Assembly: GCA_014380615.1 (NCBI GenBank)
Contig: JACMJM010000042.1
Coordinates: 62,001 to 126,000 of the forward strand
Direction: 5' to 3'
DNA length: 64,000 nucleotides
Source of the DNA: Sphingobacteriaceae bacterium
GTDB taxonomy: Bacteria > Bacteroidota > Bacteroidia > Sphingobacteriales > Sphingobacteriaceae
Positions within the stretch are counted from its first letter, which is position 1. Each line of letters begins with the position of its first letter. Both the position numbers and the translations under genes were made by a program. This document shows, piece by piece, positions 1-10,072 of this stretch. Below the pieces are notes generated by a model. It was not told where the DNA came from and did not search any database. It worked only from the letters and a program-made list of their open reading frames with translations.

Positions 1-1092
1 AACAATCCGCAGATTATTACTGGGATCTTGTCGGATATAACTGTAAGAAAAACCGATGAATCGAAGCTTACAGATCTTGAAAAAACTTTTCGGTATATTT
101 TTCTGAATAACCCTAATCCGCTTTGGATCTATGATCTGGAATCCTTGAAGTTTTTAGAAGTAAATAACGCCGCGATAGCGAAATACGGTTATACCAGAGA
201 TGAGTTTCTATCAATGACTATCGCCGATATAAGGCCAAAGGAGGATGTACCCGAGCTTTTAAAGCATGTTAAAAATGTGGGCAACCAATATCTTAACTCC
301 CAAAAATACTGGCGGCACGCAAAAAAGAACGGAGATGTTTTATATGTAAATATTTCCGGCCACGGAATAAACCACAAAGGCCGCAATGCTGAGATAGTAA
401 TGGCGCATGATATTACCCTTGAAGTAGAGGGCCGAATAACAATAGAGCTGGGCAAAGAGAACCTCGATGCCCTTATCAATAGTATAAAGGAGCATATTTG
501 GTCTATTGATACAAAATACAAGTTCATTTCGCTAAATAAATCACTAAAAGAAAGTATTAAACAATCGGTTGGGAGAGAAATTAAAATCGGGGATTCTGTA
601 CTCCTGCCGGAATATGAACAAGATGAAATCGCTTATTGGAAAAACTATTACGACAGGGCCTTAAAGGGCGAAACTTTTAGTTTCATCGAAATGGTGAAAT
701 TGCCTTCCAAGCTTCCGTTGTGTGCCGAAATAACGATGAGCCCGATCAAAAATAAAGGCAGAATTATCGGAGCGGCATGTATTTCGTACGACATTCAGGA
801 AAAGTTAAATGCTCAGGAACTGATAATTGAGCAAAATAAAAAATTGCGCGAAGTGATATCCTTAGCTTCACACGAAATAAGAGGGCCGGTTGCAAGCTTA
901 ATGGGCTTAATATCCGCATTTAACAGAGACGATTTAACGGATCCGAATAATGAAGAAGTAATTCGGCTTATTACAGATGTAACCACTACACTTGATGCCG
1001 CTCTGCATAAATTGGTTGATAAAAGTTATTCTTTACGCGAAGAACGGAAGCCTAAACATGCCGTTCAATATAATCGATCAGGGAATGAATAA
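1..1092 (+). CDS. PAS-domain sensor protein with DHp but no ATPase domain (5' partial)
   Basis: The reading frame is open to the left edge, so the N-terminus lies outside the window; the first visible residues ([10 protein letters not shown]) look like the end of a PAS/PAC unit. Two further PAS-like modules follow (about residues 20-135 and 145-260 of the visible part, with the typical NPxPLWIYD and AHDITLE signatures). A DHp/HisKA-like segment carries an H-box with SHEIRGP. The protein stops about 60 residues later with no N, G1, F or G2 boxes, so it has no catalytic ATPase domain. It could be a phosphotransfer or signalling adaptor, or a kinase that lost its ATPase. The last 41 nt overlap the convergent gmhA gene. 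Family assignment is firm; role is unknown. Confidence 0.8.
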   Translation, partial: NNPQIITGILSDITVRKTDESKLTDLEKTFRYIFLNNPNPLWIYDLESLKFLEVNNAAIAKYGYTRDEFLSMTIADIRPKEDVPELLKHVKNVGNQYLNSQKYWRHAKKNGDVLYVNISGHGINHKGRNAEIVMAHDITLEVEGRITIELGKENLDALINSIKEHIWSIDTKYKFISLNKSLKESIKQSVGREIKIGDSVLLPEYEQDEIAYWKNYYDRALKGETFSFIEMVKLPSKLPLCAEITMSPIKNKGRIIGAACISYDIQEKLNAQELIIEQNKKLREVISLASHEIRGPVASLMGLISAFNRDDLTDPNNEEVIRLITDVTTTLDAALHKLVDKSYSLREERKPKHAVQYNRSGNE

Positions 1093-1618
1093 CTTTAATA
1101 TGAATTTCCTGCGCACGGTCGGCAAAGTTTGATTTTGGCGCCCTGATTTCTACGTCGCATAAAGAGGCCATTTTACCGCCGTCTTTACCTGTTAGCCCGA
1201 TTACTTTTAGCCCTTTTCGTCTGGCCGCTTCGATAGCGTTTATTACATTCTCTGAATTGCCGCTGGTGCTGATAGCAAATAACACGTCTCCTTCCTGCCC
1301 CAATGCCTCTACCATTCTCGAAAAAATGAATGCGTATCCGTAATCGTTACTAACACAGGAGATATGTGAAGGATCGGAAATTGATAGAGCCGGTAAAGCT
1401 CTTCTATCTGCGCGATACCGGCCTGATAGCTCTTCGGCAAAGTGCATAGCGTCGCACATAGAGCCTCCATTGCCGCACGACAGAACTTTTTTTCCCGACT
1501 TTATGGCTTCAACTAAAAGATTACCCGCATTGGTGATAGCTATAAAATTTTCTTCGGAAGCCAGGAAACTTGCTAATACATCTTGAGCCTCAACGAAATG
1601 TTGTTTAATAGAATTCAT
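1052..1618 (-). CDS. gmhA: Phosphoheptose isomerase (sedoheptulose 7-phosphate isomerase)
   Basis: A single SIS domain protein of 188 aa, close to the length of E. coli GmhA (192 aa). It shows the phosphosugar loop CGNGGS (48-53), the family motif [11 protein letters not shown] (59-69) with the catalytic Glu region, a second loop ISTSGNS, and the C-terminal [12 protein letters not shown] segment that holds the other catalytic His. It should convert sedoheptulose 7-phosphate to D-glycero-D-manno-heptose 7-phosphate, the first step of ADP-heptose supply for lipopolysaccharide core or surface glycans. It is the third gene of a minus-strand series dsbD-pfkA-gmhA, 48 nt after pfkA. No other heptose-pathway gene is next to it. 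Confidence 0.88.
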   Translation of the reverse strand: MNSIKQHFVEAQDVLASFLASEENFIAITNAGNLLVEAIKSGKKVLSCGNGGSMCDAMHFAEELSGRYRADRRALPALSISDPSHISCVSNDYGYAFIFSRMVEALGQEGDVLFAISTSGNSENVINAIEAARRKGLKVIGLTGKDGGKMASLCDVEIRAPKSNFADRAQEIHIKVIHSLIDYIERHV

Positions 1619-1666
1619 TTAACAGATTATGGTAAGTATCCCGTTTTAATTATTTCGTTTGGGTAA

Positions 1667-2641
1667 TTAAAGAGATAATATATCTACTATTTTTAAAAGG
1701 TACGGATTTACCTCCGAAATATGTTTTATAGCGTTATGAAAAGGGGTATAGTGAATATTGTTATTAACACTGCCTATCATTTCTCCTTTACGGCCGTTTA
1801 AAAGCGCCTCTACAGCGGCAACTCCAACCCTGCTTGCCAACACACGATCCATGCAGGTAGGCCTTCCCCCGCGTTGAATATGGCCAAGAATCGAAAGTCT
1901 TGTATCGTAATTTGGAAATCGTTCTTTAATCTTTGCGGTAATTTCAAAACCGCCCTCGTTATCGCCCTCGGCAACTATAATAATTTTTGAAGACTTGTCT
2001 TTACGCCCCTCTTCCAACCTGCGAAACAGGTGATCTAAATCGGTTTTAGATTCAGGGATCATTATTGCTTCGGCACCCGAGCCTATACCACTTCTCAACG
2101 CGATTAAGCCTGAGTCGCGGCCCATCACTTCAACAATAAACAGCCTGTCGTGCGATTCTGCCGTGTCTCTTATCTTATCTACAGCGTCTATTACATTGTT
2201 AATAGCCGTATCATAACCTATGGTGTAATCTGTCCCGATCAAATCGTTATCAATCGTTCCGGGAATTCCCACGATAGGGAAATTATGCTCCTGAATAAAG
2301 GCTTGCGCCCCTGTAAAAGTGCCTTCGCCGCCGATAACTACTACTCCGTCTATCTGATGCTGTTGAAGTTGCTGAAAAGCCTTAGCTCTGCCTTCTTTGG
2401 TACGAAAAGCCTCACTTCTGAAGGTTTTAAGTATCGTACCGCCGCGTTGAATAATGTTGGCAACCGACTTTCTGTCCATGTTGATAAACTCACCGTTTAC
2501 CATGCCCTCATATCCGCGCATTATACCGGTAACTTGTAAGTTATAATACAATCCCGTTCTTACTACTGCTCTAATGGCTGCGTTCATCCCTGGTGCATCT
2601 CCCCCGGAAGTTAGTACCCCTATATTTTTTATTTCGCTCAT
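1667..2641 (-). CDS. pfkA: 6-phosphofructokinase, ATP-dependent
   Basis: A 324-aa protein of normal bacterial PfkA length. The ATP-binding start GVLTSGGDAPGMNAAIR is complete, the catalytic loop GTIDNDL is present, and downstream MGRDSGLIALRSG and ILGHIQRGGRPTCMDR match the substrate and effector-site motifs. The glycine-rich GGEGTFTGA segment, where ATP users normally carry GGDGS, is slightly altered. It phosphorylates fructose 6-phosphate in glycolysis. Its start lies 1 nt after the dsbD stop codon, so the two are almost certainly co-transcribed, an arrangement with no obvious functional logic. Confidence 0.95.
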   Translation of the reverse strand: MSEIKNIGVLTSGGDAPGMNAAIRAVVRTGLYYNLQVTGIMRGYEGMVNGEFINMDRKSVANIIQRGGTILKTFRSEAFRTKEGRAKAFQQLQQHQIDGVVVIGGEGTFTGAQAFIQEHNFPIVGIPGTIDNDLIGTDYTIGYDTAINNVIDAVDKIRDTAESHDRLFIVEVMGRDSGLIALRSGIGSGAEAIMIPESKTDLDHLFRRLEEGRKDKSSKIIIVAEGDNEGGFEITAKIKERFPNYDTRLSILGHIQRGGRPTCMDRVLASRVGVAAVEALLNGRKGEMIGSVNNNIHYTPFHNAIKHISEVNPYLLKIVDILSL

Positions 2642-2642
2642 G

Positions 2643-4676
2643 TTATTGTTTAGAAAAAGCTGCTTTGCCGCTTTCCAGAAAATTTATATAATTTTTTATG
2701 TCAAGATCAAACGCTTGCGGAGGGACAAGTGTTTTGCCGTCGCCGTTAACGATGATATAATAAGGCTGAGAATTAGTATTATAATTCTTCGCTTGCAGAT
2801 CACTCCACTTATTTCCCAAAGTTTTAATTTTTTTACCGGTTTTGGAAACGGATCTTTCATTTTCCGGCAATCCGGTTTTATCGTCGACGTATAAGGAGAT
2901 TAAAATGTAATCATTTTTAAGGCGGCTTAATACTTCAGGCTCTGACCATACCGAAGCTTCCATTTTGCGGCAATTTGTACAACTCCAGCCCGTAAAATCA
3001 AGCAATACGGGCTTATTAACTTTTTTCGCGTACGCTAGTCCTTCATCGTAATCATAAAAAGCATCCAGCCCGTGCGGCGCATGAAAGAGTCCCTCGTATT
3101 TCTTGTTGGTGTGCGTTAAAGATTCGCCTGCAGGCTGATTTGAACTTAAATCGAAGTCTTGGGTAGTTTGTGGCGGGAGCCATGCGCTTATTCCTTTAAG
3201 TGGCGCGCCAAATAAGCCTGGAATCATGTATAATGTAAATCCTAAAACAAGCATAGCGAAAAACAATCGGGTTAAGGATATAAAACCAACTTCTACATCG
3301 TGCGCCAGCTTAAATTTACCTAAGAGATACAGTCCCCAGATGCCGAAAATTACTATCCATATTACTAAAAAAATGTCTCTATCCAATACGTTCCAATGGT
3401 AGGCAAGATCAACATTTGATAAAAATTTGAAAGCGAGAGCCAGCTCCAGAAATCCCAATGATACTTTAACCGCGTTCATCCAGCCGCCGGATTTGGGCAG
3501 CTCTTTTAACCAGGAAGGAAAAATAGCGAAAAGGGTAAAGGGTATGGCGAGTGCCGCCGAAAAACCAAACATTCCCATAGCAGGGCCAAGATAGGTGCCT
3601 TTAGAAACGGTTTCGACTAATAATGTGCCTATTATAGGGCCGGTACACGAGAATGAAACCAAAGCCAGCGTAAAAGCCATGAAAAATATCCCTATTAAAC
3701 CTTGCTTGTTTGATTTCTCATCCATGGTGTTAACTAACGACGAAGGCAGTGTAATTTCGAAAGCACCTAAAAACGAGATCGCGAAAACGATGAGTATGGC
3801 AAAGAAGAGAAGATTAAAGGTTGCGCTGCTTGCAGCTTCGTTTAAGGCCGAAGCTCCGAAAATCACCGTAATTAATAAGCCCAACGCAACATAAATTACG
3901 ATGATTGATAATCCGTAAATAATGGCACTTTGTACTCCCTTAGATCTCGACGCGGCTTTTTTTGTAAAAAACGATACCGTTAGCGGGATCATGGGATAAA
4001 TACATGGCATAAAAAAAGCAAGCAAGCCACCCAGAAAACCTGCTATAAAAATTTCGGCAAGGCTACTGTCGGGGGTTTTATCAGAATTATTGCTTTTAAT
4101 TTGCGTTTGAGGAGAAACAACAGCCGGGCCTATTTTAACAGCAGGTTTCGTACTGTCTGCCGAAGGTGTTATATTAAGTTTGGCAGAGTCGACTTTCAAA
4201 CTCGCCGGAACCGCTATTTCTTTAACTTTAGCCGTTACCGCGACGGTGAATTCTACTTCCTCTGGCGGAAGGCATTTTTCATCGTTGCAAACCATAAACT
4301 CAAGCACTCCCTTCACCGAAGTAGATTTATTTACTTTTATCAATTGCTTAAATACTACCTGTTTTTCGTGCCAGGCTATTTGCATATTGAAATTTTTATC
4401 GAAACTGCTTATGGCTTTTGGCGATTCTGACACCTTCCCGAGTAAAGAATAATCGGCCGACGGATTGAACTTAAAACTGGTAGGAACCGGGCCGCCCTCT
4501 TCAATAAACTGAGAATACACATGCCAACCTGTCTGAATATCGGCCCTGATTATTATTTCGGCGGTTTTATCGTCGATAGTTTTTGACGAAAAAGACCATT
4601 TTACCGGATTTTCAATCTGCGCCGATACAGAAAACCCATAAATAAAAAGGCCCAGGGCAATTATTAAATTCTTCAT
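2643..4676 (-). CDS. dsbD: Thiol:disulfide interchange protein DsbD family (periplasmic electron import)
   Basis: A 677-aa, three-part protein. A signal peptide is followed by a DsbD-alpha-like domain (about 22-150) with a C-N-D-E-K-C pair typical of that domain, a central CcdA-like block of about eight membrane helices (about 205-490) containing the conserved FMPCIYPMIPL and SFSCTGPIIG cysteines, and a C-terminal thioredoxin-like domain with WSCTNCRKM (Cys566, Cys569). It should carry electrons from cytoplasmic thioredoxin through the inner membrane to periplasmic thiol reductases. All cysteine pairs needed for the relay are present. It is the first gene of the dsbD-pfkA-gmhA series. Confidence 0.9.
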   Translation of the reverse strand: MKNLIIALGLFIYGFSVSAQIENPVKWSFSSKTIDDKTAEIIIRADIQTGWHVYSQFIEEGGPVPTSFKFNPSADYSLLGKVSESPKAISSFDKNFNMQIAWHEKQVVFKQLIKVNKSTSVKGVLEFMVCNDEKCLPPEEVEFTVAVTAKVKEIAVPASLKVDSAKLNITPSADSTKPAVKIGPAVVSPQTQIKSNNSDKTPDSSLAEIFIAGFLGGLLAFFMPCIYPMIPLTVSFFTKKAASRSKGVQSAIIYGLSIIVIYVALGLLITVIFGASALNEAASSATFNLLFFAILIVFAISFLGAFEITLPSSLVNTMDEKSNKQGLIGIFFMAFTLALVSFSCTGPIIGTLLVETVSKGTYLGPAMGMFGFSAALAIPFTLFAIFPSWLKELPKSGGWMNAVKVSLGFLELALAFKFLSNVDLAYHWNVLDRDIFLVIWIVIFGIWGLYLLGKFKLAHDVEVGFISLTRLFFAMLVLGFTLYMIPGLFGAPLKGISAWLPPQTTQDFDLSSNQPAGESLTHTNKKYEGLFHAPHGLDAFYDYDEGLAYAKKVNKPVLLDFTGWSCTNCRKMEASVWSEPEVLSRLKNDYILISLYVDDKTGLPENERSVSKTGKKIKTLGNKWSDLQAKNYNTNSQPYYIIVNGDGKTLVPPQAFDLDIKNYINFLESGKAAFSKQ

Positions 4677-4768
4677 TACTTTAGTGTTATGTTAAGCTTA
4701 CCGGCAGATCGATTTTATACTTTTTTCTGTAATATCGTTGTGCTTTTGAATTTAACTTATCATTAGTT

Positions 4769-5533
4769 TTATACGAATACTATTTCTTTGAAACCGTATC
4801 TACGTAATTCTCCGTCTATTAAAACCTCAAGAGAACCATTTTCTGAAATCCCTTTAATAACTCCTTCCCTTTCCTTGCCGCCAATTCTAAATCTATGGTT
4901 TTCGTTTAACTTATAGAGGCCTTTCAGATAATCACGATCTATTAATTCTGCTGAGCCTGCACGGAGCTGCAGATACCGTTGTTCAATGGAGCTGCAAAGT
5001 TGATATAGAACGTCTTTTATATCATAATCCCTGTGTAAGATTTTCTTAAGCGAAGTAACATTTTTAATATCAGATCTGAATTGAGTTTGATTGATATTCA
5101 AGCCGATGCCTATTATGGAGTATTTTATGCTGTTTCCCCGTAAAATATTTTCAATTAAAACGCCACCAAGTTTATCGTTATCATAATAGATGTCGTTGGG
5201 CCATTTTATTTTCGCCTTGTTGCCAATAATAGTAGTGAGGGTATCGTTTATAGCAATACTTAAAGATTTATTAAGCAAAAACTGTTTTTCCGGATTAAGA
5301 AAGGCGGGCGAGAGTAGTAAGCTGAAGGTTAGGTTCTTGCCGGGCTCGCTGTACCAGGTATTATTAGCCTGGCCTCTCCCGGCAAACTGTTCTTCTGCCA
5401 ATATAACAGTGCCCTCGCACAATGGCGTAGATTTTGCCAATTCATTCTTTAAGAAATTGTTTGTAGAATCAACTTGCTTTAATGTTACTACATTTTGGCC
5501 AACAAATAGTCTTGAAAAAGTGTTATTTTGCAA
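4769..5533 (-). CDS. birA: Biotin--[acetyl-CoA-carboxylase] ligase, catalytic form without HTH
   Basis: This 254-aa protein has the biotin/lipoyl ligase core: GRGQ (52-55) biotinyl-AMP loop, KWPND (110-114), and KLGGVLIE, followed by a small C-terminal SH3-like domain. The N-terminal winged helix of E. coli BirA is absent, so this is a monofunctional class I enzyme that biotinylates carboxylase carrier proteins and does not repress biotin genes. It is divergent from rsfS with 46 nt between the start codons, so the promoters must overlap. Confidence 0.92.
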   Translation of the reverse strand: MQNNTFSRLFVGQNVVTLKQVDSTNNFLKNELAKSTPLCEGTVILAEEQFAGRGQANNTWYSEPGKNLTFSLLLSPAFLNPEKQFLLNKSLSIAINDTLTTIIGNKAKIKWPNDIYYDNDKLGGVLIENILRGNSIKYSIIGIGLNINQTQFRSDIKNVTSLKKILHRDYDIKDVLYQLCSSIEQRYLQLRAGSAELIDRDYLKGLYKLNENHRFRIGGKEREGVIKGISENGSLEVLIDGELRRYGFKEIVFV

Positions 5534-5579
5534 ACTAATCGAGTGTAATTTTAAATTTTATCAAAACTAATTTTTTTTA

Positions 5580-5954
5580 ATGTTAAAAAACAAAGCAATT
5601 AATGGGTCTACTTTCACCTCCGAACTTGCCATTTTTGGCATTCAGGAAAAGAAAGGAAATGAGATTGTAAGATTAGATTTAAGAAATATAAATAGCTCGG
5701 TTGCAGATTATTTTATAGTCTGCCATGCTGAATCGTCAACACAGGTAAAAGCGATAGCCGCAAGCGTTGAGGAGGAGGTTTTCAAAGCATCAAAGCAACA
5801 TCCTTACAGAATTGAAGGGCTCGAACATGGCGAATGGGTTTTACTGGATTACATAGATGTGGTAGTGCATGTATTTAAAACAGATAAAAGAGAGTTCTAC
5901 GGGATTGAGGATTTGTGGGGAGACGCCGAAATGAAGTATTATCAAAGTGCCTGA
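5580..5954 (+). CDS. rsfS: Ribosomal silencing factor RsfS
   Basis: A 124-aa RsfS/Iojap-family protein of usual size. It has the conserved [24 protein letters not shown] core and the C-terminal [16 protein letters not shown] and [13 protein letters not shown] motifs. RsfS binds uL14 on the 50S subunit and blocks subunit joining when nutrients are short. It is followed directly by ftsH, with at most 22 nt between them or a slight overlap depending on the ftsH start, so the two probably share a transcript. Confidence 0.93.
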   Translation: MLKNKAINGSTFTSELAIFGIQEKKGNEIVRLDLRNINSSVADYFIVCHAESSTQVKAIAASVEEEVFKASKQHPYRIEGLEHGEWVLLDYIDVVVHVFKTDKREFYGIEDLWGDAEMKYYQSA

Positions 5955-5976
5955 GGGCCACTTATTTAAATTAGAA

Positions 5977-8067
5977 ATGAAAGAATTGAAACCAGATAAT
6001 AAAAAGCCTGTAAGGAAACGTACTCCGGGTAAAAAAATAGTACCTGCTCCACCCAAATTCAATATAATGTGGCTATATGTAGCCATAATAATAGCATTAT
6101 TTGCTGTACAGTGGTTTTGGAACAGTTCAACCACCGCTGAAATTAACTATCAGGAGTTTGAAAGCCGGATGCTTGTGCCTCGTGACGTGCAAAAGCTGGT
6201 TACCTATAAAAACAATGATTTATTTGTAGTAGAGGTTTACATAAAGCAAGACAGGCTTAAGCTCGACAAGTATAAAGAAGTTCGCGGCAAGGATAACGAT
6301 TTCAAAATGTCTGCCAATAAACCTCAGTATAAATTTAATCAAGGTTCTCTTGAGAGTTTAGACAAAAAACTACTTGAAGCCGAAAAACACCTTCCTCCGA
6401 ATCAACGCACCCCGGTAATCCCCGAGAGCCGCGACAGTGTTTGGGCGAGCTGGTTTATGTCGATCATATTACCGGTGTTACTGCTTATCGGCTTCTGGGT
6501 GTTTATTATGAAAAGGATGGGCGGAGGTGCTGGAGGCGGTGCCGGCGGCCAGATCTTCAATATCGGTAAGTCGAAGGCCACTCTATTTGATAAAGAGTCG
6601 CAGGTAAACGTAACATTTAACGACGTTGCGGGGCTTGAAGAAGCCAAGCTAGAGGTGATGGAGATCGTTGATTTTCTTAAGAATCCCGGAAAATACACTA
6701 ACCTGGGAGGCAAAATTCCGAAGGGGGCCTTACTCGTAGGTGCGCCCGGAACTGGTAAAACCTTACTTGCGAAGGCTGTAGCTGGCGAAGCTCAGGTGCC
6801 GTTTTTCTCCTTGTCAGGATCAGATTTTGTCGAAATGTTTGTGGGTGTGGGTGCTTCACGTGTGCGTGACCTATTCCGCCAGGCAAAAGATAAAGCTCCC
6901 TGTATCATCTTTATTGATGAGATTGACGCCATTGGCCGCGCCCGCGGTAAAAATAATATAGTGGGAGGTAACGATGAGCGTGAAAATACGCTTAACCAGT
7001 TGCTGGTTGAAATGGACGGTTTTGGTACCGATTCTGGTATCATTATTATGGCTGCCACTAACCGCCCTGATGTACTAGATTCAGCTTTGCTGCGCCCGGG
7101 ACGTTTTGACAGGCAAATTTCAATTGATAAACCCGATTTAGTTGGGCGCGAGCAGATTTTTAAGGTTCACCTTGGGCCCATTAAACTTGCGGAAGAAGTA
7201 GATCCTAAAAAGCTTTCGGCTCAAACACCGGGCTTTGCTGGAGCAGAAATAGCAAACGTTTGCAACGAGGCGGCCTTAATTGCTGCTCGTAAAGATAAAC
7301 TTGCCGTGGATATGCACGACTTTCAGGATGCGATTGACCGGGTTATCGGAGGGTTGGAGAAAAGAAATAAGATTATATCTCCTGAAGAAAAGAGAATAGT
7401 AGCGTATCACGAAGCCGGCCACGCAATTGCGGGATGGTTCCTGGAACATGCGGATCCACTGGTAAAGGTATCAATCGTTCCCCGTGGAGTTGCGGCATTA
7501 GGATATGCTCAGTATTTACCTAAAGAACAGTTTCTATATACCACCGAACAGCTTATTGACGGAATGTGCATGACTATGGGCGGCCGTGTTGCTGAAGATA
7601 TTGTATTTGGAAAGATTTCGACCGGAGCGCAAAATGACCTGGAGCGAATTACCAAACTTTCTTATGCGATGATTACGCTGTATGGCATGAATGAGAAAGT
7701 CGGTAACATATCCTTTAACGACCAGCAGGATCAATTTAACAAACCTTACTCAGAAAAAACATCAGAACTAATTGATGATGAGGTAAGGCTATTAATAGGT
7801 TCGGTTTATGTACGTACTAAAGAATTGTTAAACGATAAACGCGAAGGACTCGAAAAACTCGCCCAAAAATTACTTGAGAAAGAAATTTTGTTTCAAAGCG
7901 ACTTAGAGGAGATTCTGGGGAAACGCCCGTTCGAGAATCGTACAACATACGATGAATTCGTAAACGGAGATGACACCGGGAATCAATCGCTGGTTGCGGA
8001 GAATCTGCATCCTGAACCTGTTGGCGACACCACTGAACCCTTAAAAAGCTCAGATACCGGATTATAA
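5977..8067 (+). CDS. ftsH: ATP-dependent zinc metalloprotease FtsH
   Basis: I prefer the ATG at 5977 (696 aa); the open frame extends to a GTG at 5947 inside rsfS but adds only ten unconserved residues. In the 696-aa numbering, TM helix 1 is about 31-49, the periplasmic domain lies between, and TM helix 2 is about 157-178. Next come a Gly-rich linker, the AAA+ domain with Walker A GAPGTGKT (255-262), Walker B FIDEID and the second region of homology [20 protein letters not shown], and the protease domain with zinc site HEAGH (478-482). FtsH degrades misfolded membrane proteins and regulatory substrates such as LpxC; lpxC lies about 42 kb away in this window. A strong terminator follows. Confidence 0.97.
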   Translation: MKELKPDNKKPVRKRTPGKKIVPAPPKFNIMWLYVAIIIALFAVQWFWNSSTTAEINYQEFESRMLVPRDVQKLVTYKNNDLFVVEVYIKQDRLKLDKYKEVRGKDNDFKMSANKPQYKFNQGSLESLDKKLLEAEKHLPPNQRTPVIPESRDSVWASWFMSIILPVLLLIGFWVFIMKRMGGGAGGGAGGQIFNIGKSKATLFDKESQVNVTFNDVAGLEEAKLEVMEIVDFLKNPGKYTNLGGKIPKGALLVGAPGTGKTLLAKAVAGEAQVPFFSLSGSDFVEMFVGVGASRVRDLFRQAKDKAPCIIFIDEIDAIGRARGKNNIVGGNDERENTLNQLLVEMDGFGTDSGIIIMAATNRPDVLDSALLRPGRFDRQISIDKPDLVGREQIFKVHLGPIKLAEEVDPKKLSAQTPGFAGAEIANVCNEAALIAARKDKLAVDMHDFQDAIDRVIGGLEKRNKIISPEEKRIVAYHEAGHAIAGWFLEHADPLVKVSIVPRGVAALGYAQYLPKEQFLYTTEQLIDGMCMTMGGRVAEDIVFGKISTGAQNDLERITKLSYAMITLYGMNEKVGNISFNDQQDQFNKPYSEKTSELIDDEVRLLIGSVYVRTKELLNDKREGLEKLAQKLLEKEILFQSDLEEILGKRPFENRTTYDEFVNGDDTGNQSLVAENLHPEPVGDTTEPLKSSDTGL

Positions 8068-8080
8068 GCGGTAAATTTTT

Positions 8081-8112
8081 AAAAAGCCCCGATATTCCGG
8101 GGCTTTTTCTTT
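8081..8112 (+). terminator. Rho-independent terminator after ftsH
   Basis: A perfect 11-bp stem (8081-8091 paired with 8098-8108) with a 6-nt loop and a GC-rich centre, AAAAAGCCCCG against CGGGGCTTTTT, ending in a T run. It lies 13 nt after the ftsH stop and separates ftsH from the LUD gene. The A/T symmetry would let it work in both directions. Confidence 0.92.
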
Positions 8113-8147
8113 GAAATAAGTTGCAGATACTTCAATTTTGTGTCGTC

Positions 8148-8789
8148 ATGAAAGAAACCACTTCCAGGGAAAGGATGCTTAAAAAGATCCGGAAAGCCTT
8201 ATTAGAGAAGCGCGATAATCCGCACCCAAATTTAGAAGAACTTCCTTTATATGAAGATTACTCTGACCTGTTAGAAGTGCTATTTGCCGAACAGCTTACC
8301 CTTGTTGCAGGTAAGTTTATTTTTTGTGAAGACGAGTTTCAATTTATAGAAAATCTTCTGGTACTTGCTGATGAAAAGAGCTGGCGAAAGATTTACTGCT
8401 GGGAGGCGGATCTTCAGGAGATACTTACACAATATGAGTTTCCTTTTTACAGTACCGATACCGACTTTTTGCAGGCAGAGGTAGGAATTACCCTGTGCGA
8501 ATCACTTATAGCCCGTAACGGCAGCGTATTGGTTTCTAACGGCAATGCGGCGGGACGACGTTTAAGTATATACCCTCACCATCATGTAGTGGTAGCTTAC
8601 ACCTCTCAACTGGTACTTGATTTAAAAGACGCTTTTAAGAATTTGAAACTAAAGTATGATGAGAAACTTCCTACCATGGTTTCTAGCATTACCGGGCCAA
8701 GCCGGACAGCCGATATTGAAAAAACGTTGGTATTGGGTGCACACGGCCCCAAAGAACTAATTGTTTTTTTAATTGATGACTCTAATTAA
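8148..8789 (+). CDS. LUD domain protein (LutC/YkgG-like)
   Basis: The ATG at 8148 gives 213 aa; a TTG at 8121 in the same frame would add nine residues with no better support. The C-terminal half has the LUD family pattern: an EVGITLCESLIARNGSVLV stretch, then the YPHHHVVVAYTSQLV core, and the GPSRTADIEKTLVLGAHGPKEL ending with the conserved S-R-T-A-D-I motif. LUD proteins include the LutC subunit of lactate oxidation, but no lutA or lutB is nearby, and a solo LUD gene after ftsH is probably a different, uncharacterised role. The convergent PepSY gene starts 19 nt after its stop. Confidence 0.8.
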   Translation: MKETTSRERMLKKIRKALLEKRDNPHPNLEELPLYEDYSDLLEVLFAEQLTLVAGKFIFCEDEFQFIENLLVLADEKSWRKIYCWEADLQEILTQYEFPFYSTDTDFLQAEVGITLCESLIARNGSVLVSNGNAAGRRLSIYPHHHVVVAYTSQLVLDLKDAFKNLKLKYDEKLPTMVSSITGPSRTADIEKTLVLGAHGPKELIVFLIDDSN

Positions 8790-8808
8790 TAAAGAAAGGT
8801 ATCCGAAA

Positions 8809-10017
8809 TTATTTTTTTCGTGTAGCCTTTCGTTCAGTTTTCAATCTGTTTAGCCACATAATTACGCCCGTAATCGGGAAAGTTACCCCCAGCAGGCAAA
8901 CTATAAATCCGATAATTTTTGATGGTGTACCATAGATAGAGCTTGTATGAACAGGTTTAACATATGCTCTTAGTTGCTGTCCTTCGTTTTTATCACCAAA
9001 CTTTAAGGTGCCTAAAACGCTGCCGCTGTATTGATCGATATAGTAGGTATCGGTTTTCATTTCAGCAGTGTTTTGCGGCAATACGGTTATACTAAAAATA
9101 CCTGTCGAATCTTTTGGAGTTCGTATATTATAAAAACTGGCCTGGTTAACCTGAGACTCAACTGCTTTAAAAGCCTGGTCTATGGAGATCGTCTTCTTGT
9201 CCGCTATATTAACCGATGCAGGCGGCTCAGGAGATTCGGCTGTGGTATTGGTGATTTTGTAGATTCCTTTATTAAACCATCCGAACGACCATGACATAGC
9301 GGTGAAGGCAAAGATGAAAAGGAAGATGGCCGAATAGAACCCAAATACCAAGTGAAGGTCGTGGTTTAGGCGCTTCCAGTTTCCGTCCCATTTGATTTTA
9401 ATCCGTTGTAAAAAGATATTTCGCGTCTTGGGCCACCATAATATGACTCCTGTAATAAGGATAAACATAAAGATGAAGGTTGCTACACCCACTATATACT
9501 TTCCTATACCATCATTTTTCCCCAGCAACCAGCGATGGAGTGCCATTGTTTTTTGAAAAAACGATCCTTTAGGCGAATAGATTTCGATAACCTCAGCTGT
9601 GTATGGGTTTACATAGGCGGTGTGGGTTGGCCGCGGCCCCCCGGGACCAGCCTGGGGTTTACCTCCCTTGTCTTTAGCGGATCTTGCTTCTCCTGGGCCG
9701 CCACCCTTAATCGAAGTTCCTTTTTCGCTCTCTTCTTTCTGTGGAACAATTAAGCCTATCTCTACCGTTCTTTCGGGATTTGAATAAACCTTAATACCAG
9801 CCAGTTTGGCCCTCGGCATTTCGGCCTTTACATTTTCCACCAATTTTGTTAGCTCCAAACGATTGGTTTGAGCATTTACCTGGTATCTGTGAGGGTTAAA
9901 TGCTTCTTCCAGCTCCTTTTCAAAAACTAAGATTGCCCCTGTTAAGCAGGCGATCATGATAACGAGGCCTGCGGCCAGGCTGAGGTAAAGATGTATGTTT
10001 CTAAAAAGTATTTTCAT
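8809..10017 (-). CDS. PepSY-associated membrane protein, iron-uptake partner
   Basis: A 402-aa protein of the PepSY/PiuB type: an N-terminal membrane helix (about 8-32), a periplasmic PepSY region, a helix near 175-200, two or three further helices, and a C-terminal helix near residue 365-390. The first periplasmic loop has an unusual Gly/Lys/Pro-rich insertion (about residues 98-135). Members are frequently next to siderophore receptors and are thought to reduce or release ferric siderophores in the periplasm. Here it is downstream of a TonB receptor with a hairpin in the 55-nt gap, so expression is probably lower than that of the receptor. Confidence 0.83.
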   Translation of the reverse strand: MKILFRNIHLYLSLAAGLVIMIACLTGAILVFEKELEEAFNPHRYQVNAQTNRLELTKLVENVKAEMPRAKLAGIKVYSNPERTVEIGLIVPQKEESEKGTSIKGGGPGEARSAKDKGGKPQAGPGGPRPTHTAYVNPYTAEVIEIYSPKGSFFQKTMALHRWLLGKNDGIGKYIVGVATFIFMFILITGVILWWPKTRNIFLQRIKIKWDGNWKRLNHDLHLVFGFYSAIFLFIFAFTAMSWSFGWFNKGIYKITNTTAESPEPPASVNIADKKTISIDQAFKAVESQVNQASFYNIRTPKDSTGIFSITVLPQNTAEMKTDTYYIDQYSGSVLGTLKFGDKNEGQQLRAYVKPVHTSSIYGTPSKIIGFIVCLLGVTFPITGVIMWLNRLKTERKATRKK

Positions 10018-10028
10018 TGTTTTAAGAC

Positions 10029-10056
10029 AAAAACGGGCTCTGATTTAGAGCCCGTT
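10029..10056 (-). terminator. Intercistronic hairpin between receptor and PepSY genes
   Basis: A perfect 10-bp stem (10032-10041 with 10047-10056, core ACGGGCTCT/AGAGCCCGT) and a 5-nt loop, followed on the minus strand by a T run (10029-10033). It sits between the receptor stop (10073) and the PepSY start (10017). It reads as an intrinsic terminator or attenuator that allows only partial read-through, or as a 3' stabiliser of receptor mRNA. Confidence 0.75.
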
Positions 10057-10072
10057 ACAAAGTGTGTGTTAT

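Noticed and set aside
5947..5976. Upstream GTG start for ftsH
   Set aside because: It adds ten unconserved residues that overlap rsfS. The ATG at 5977 gives the normal N-terminus before the first membrane helix.
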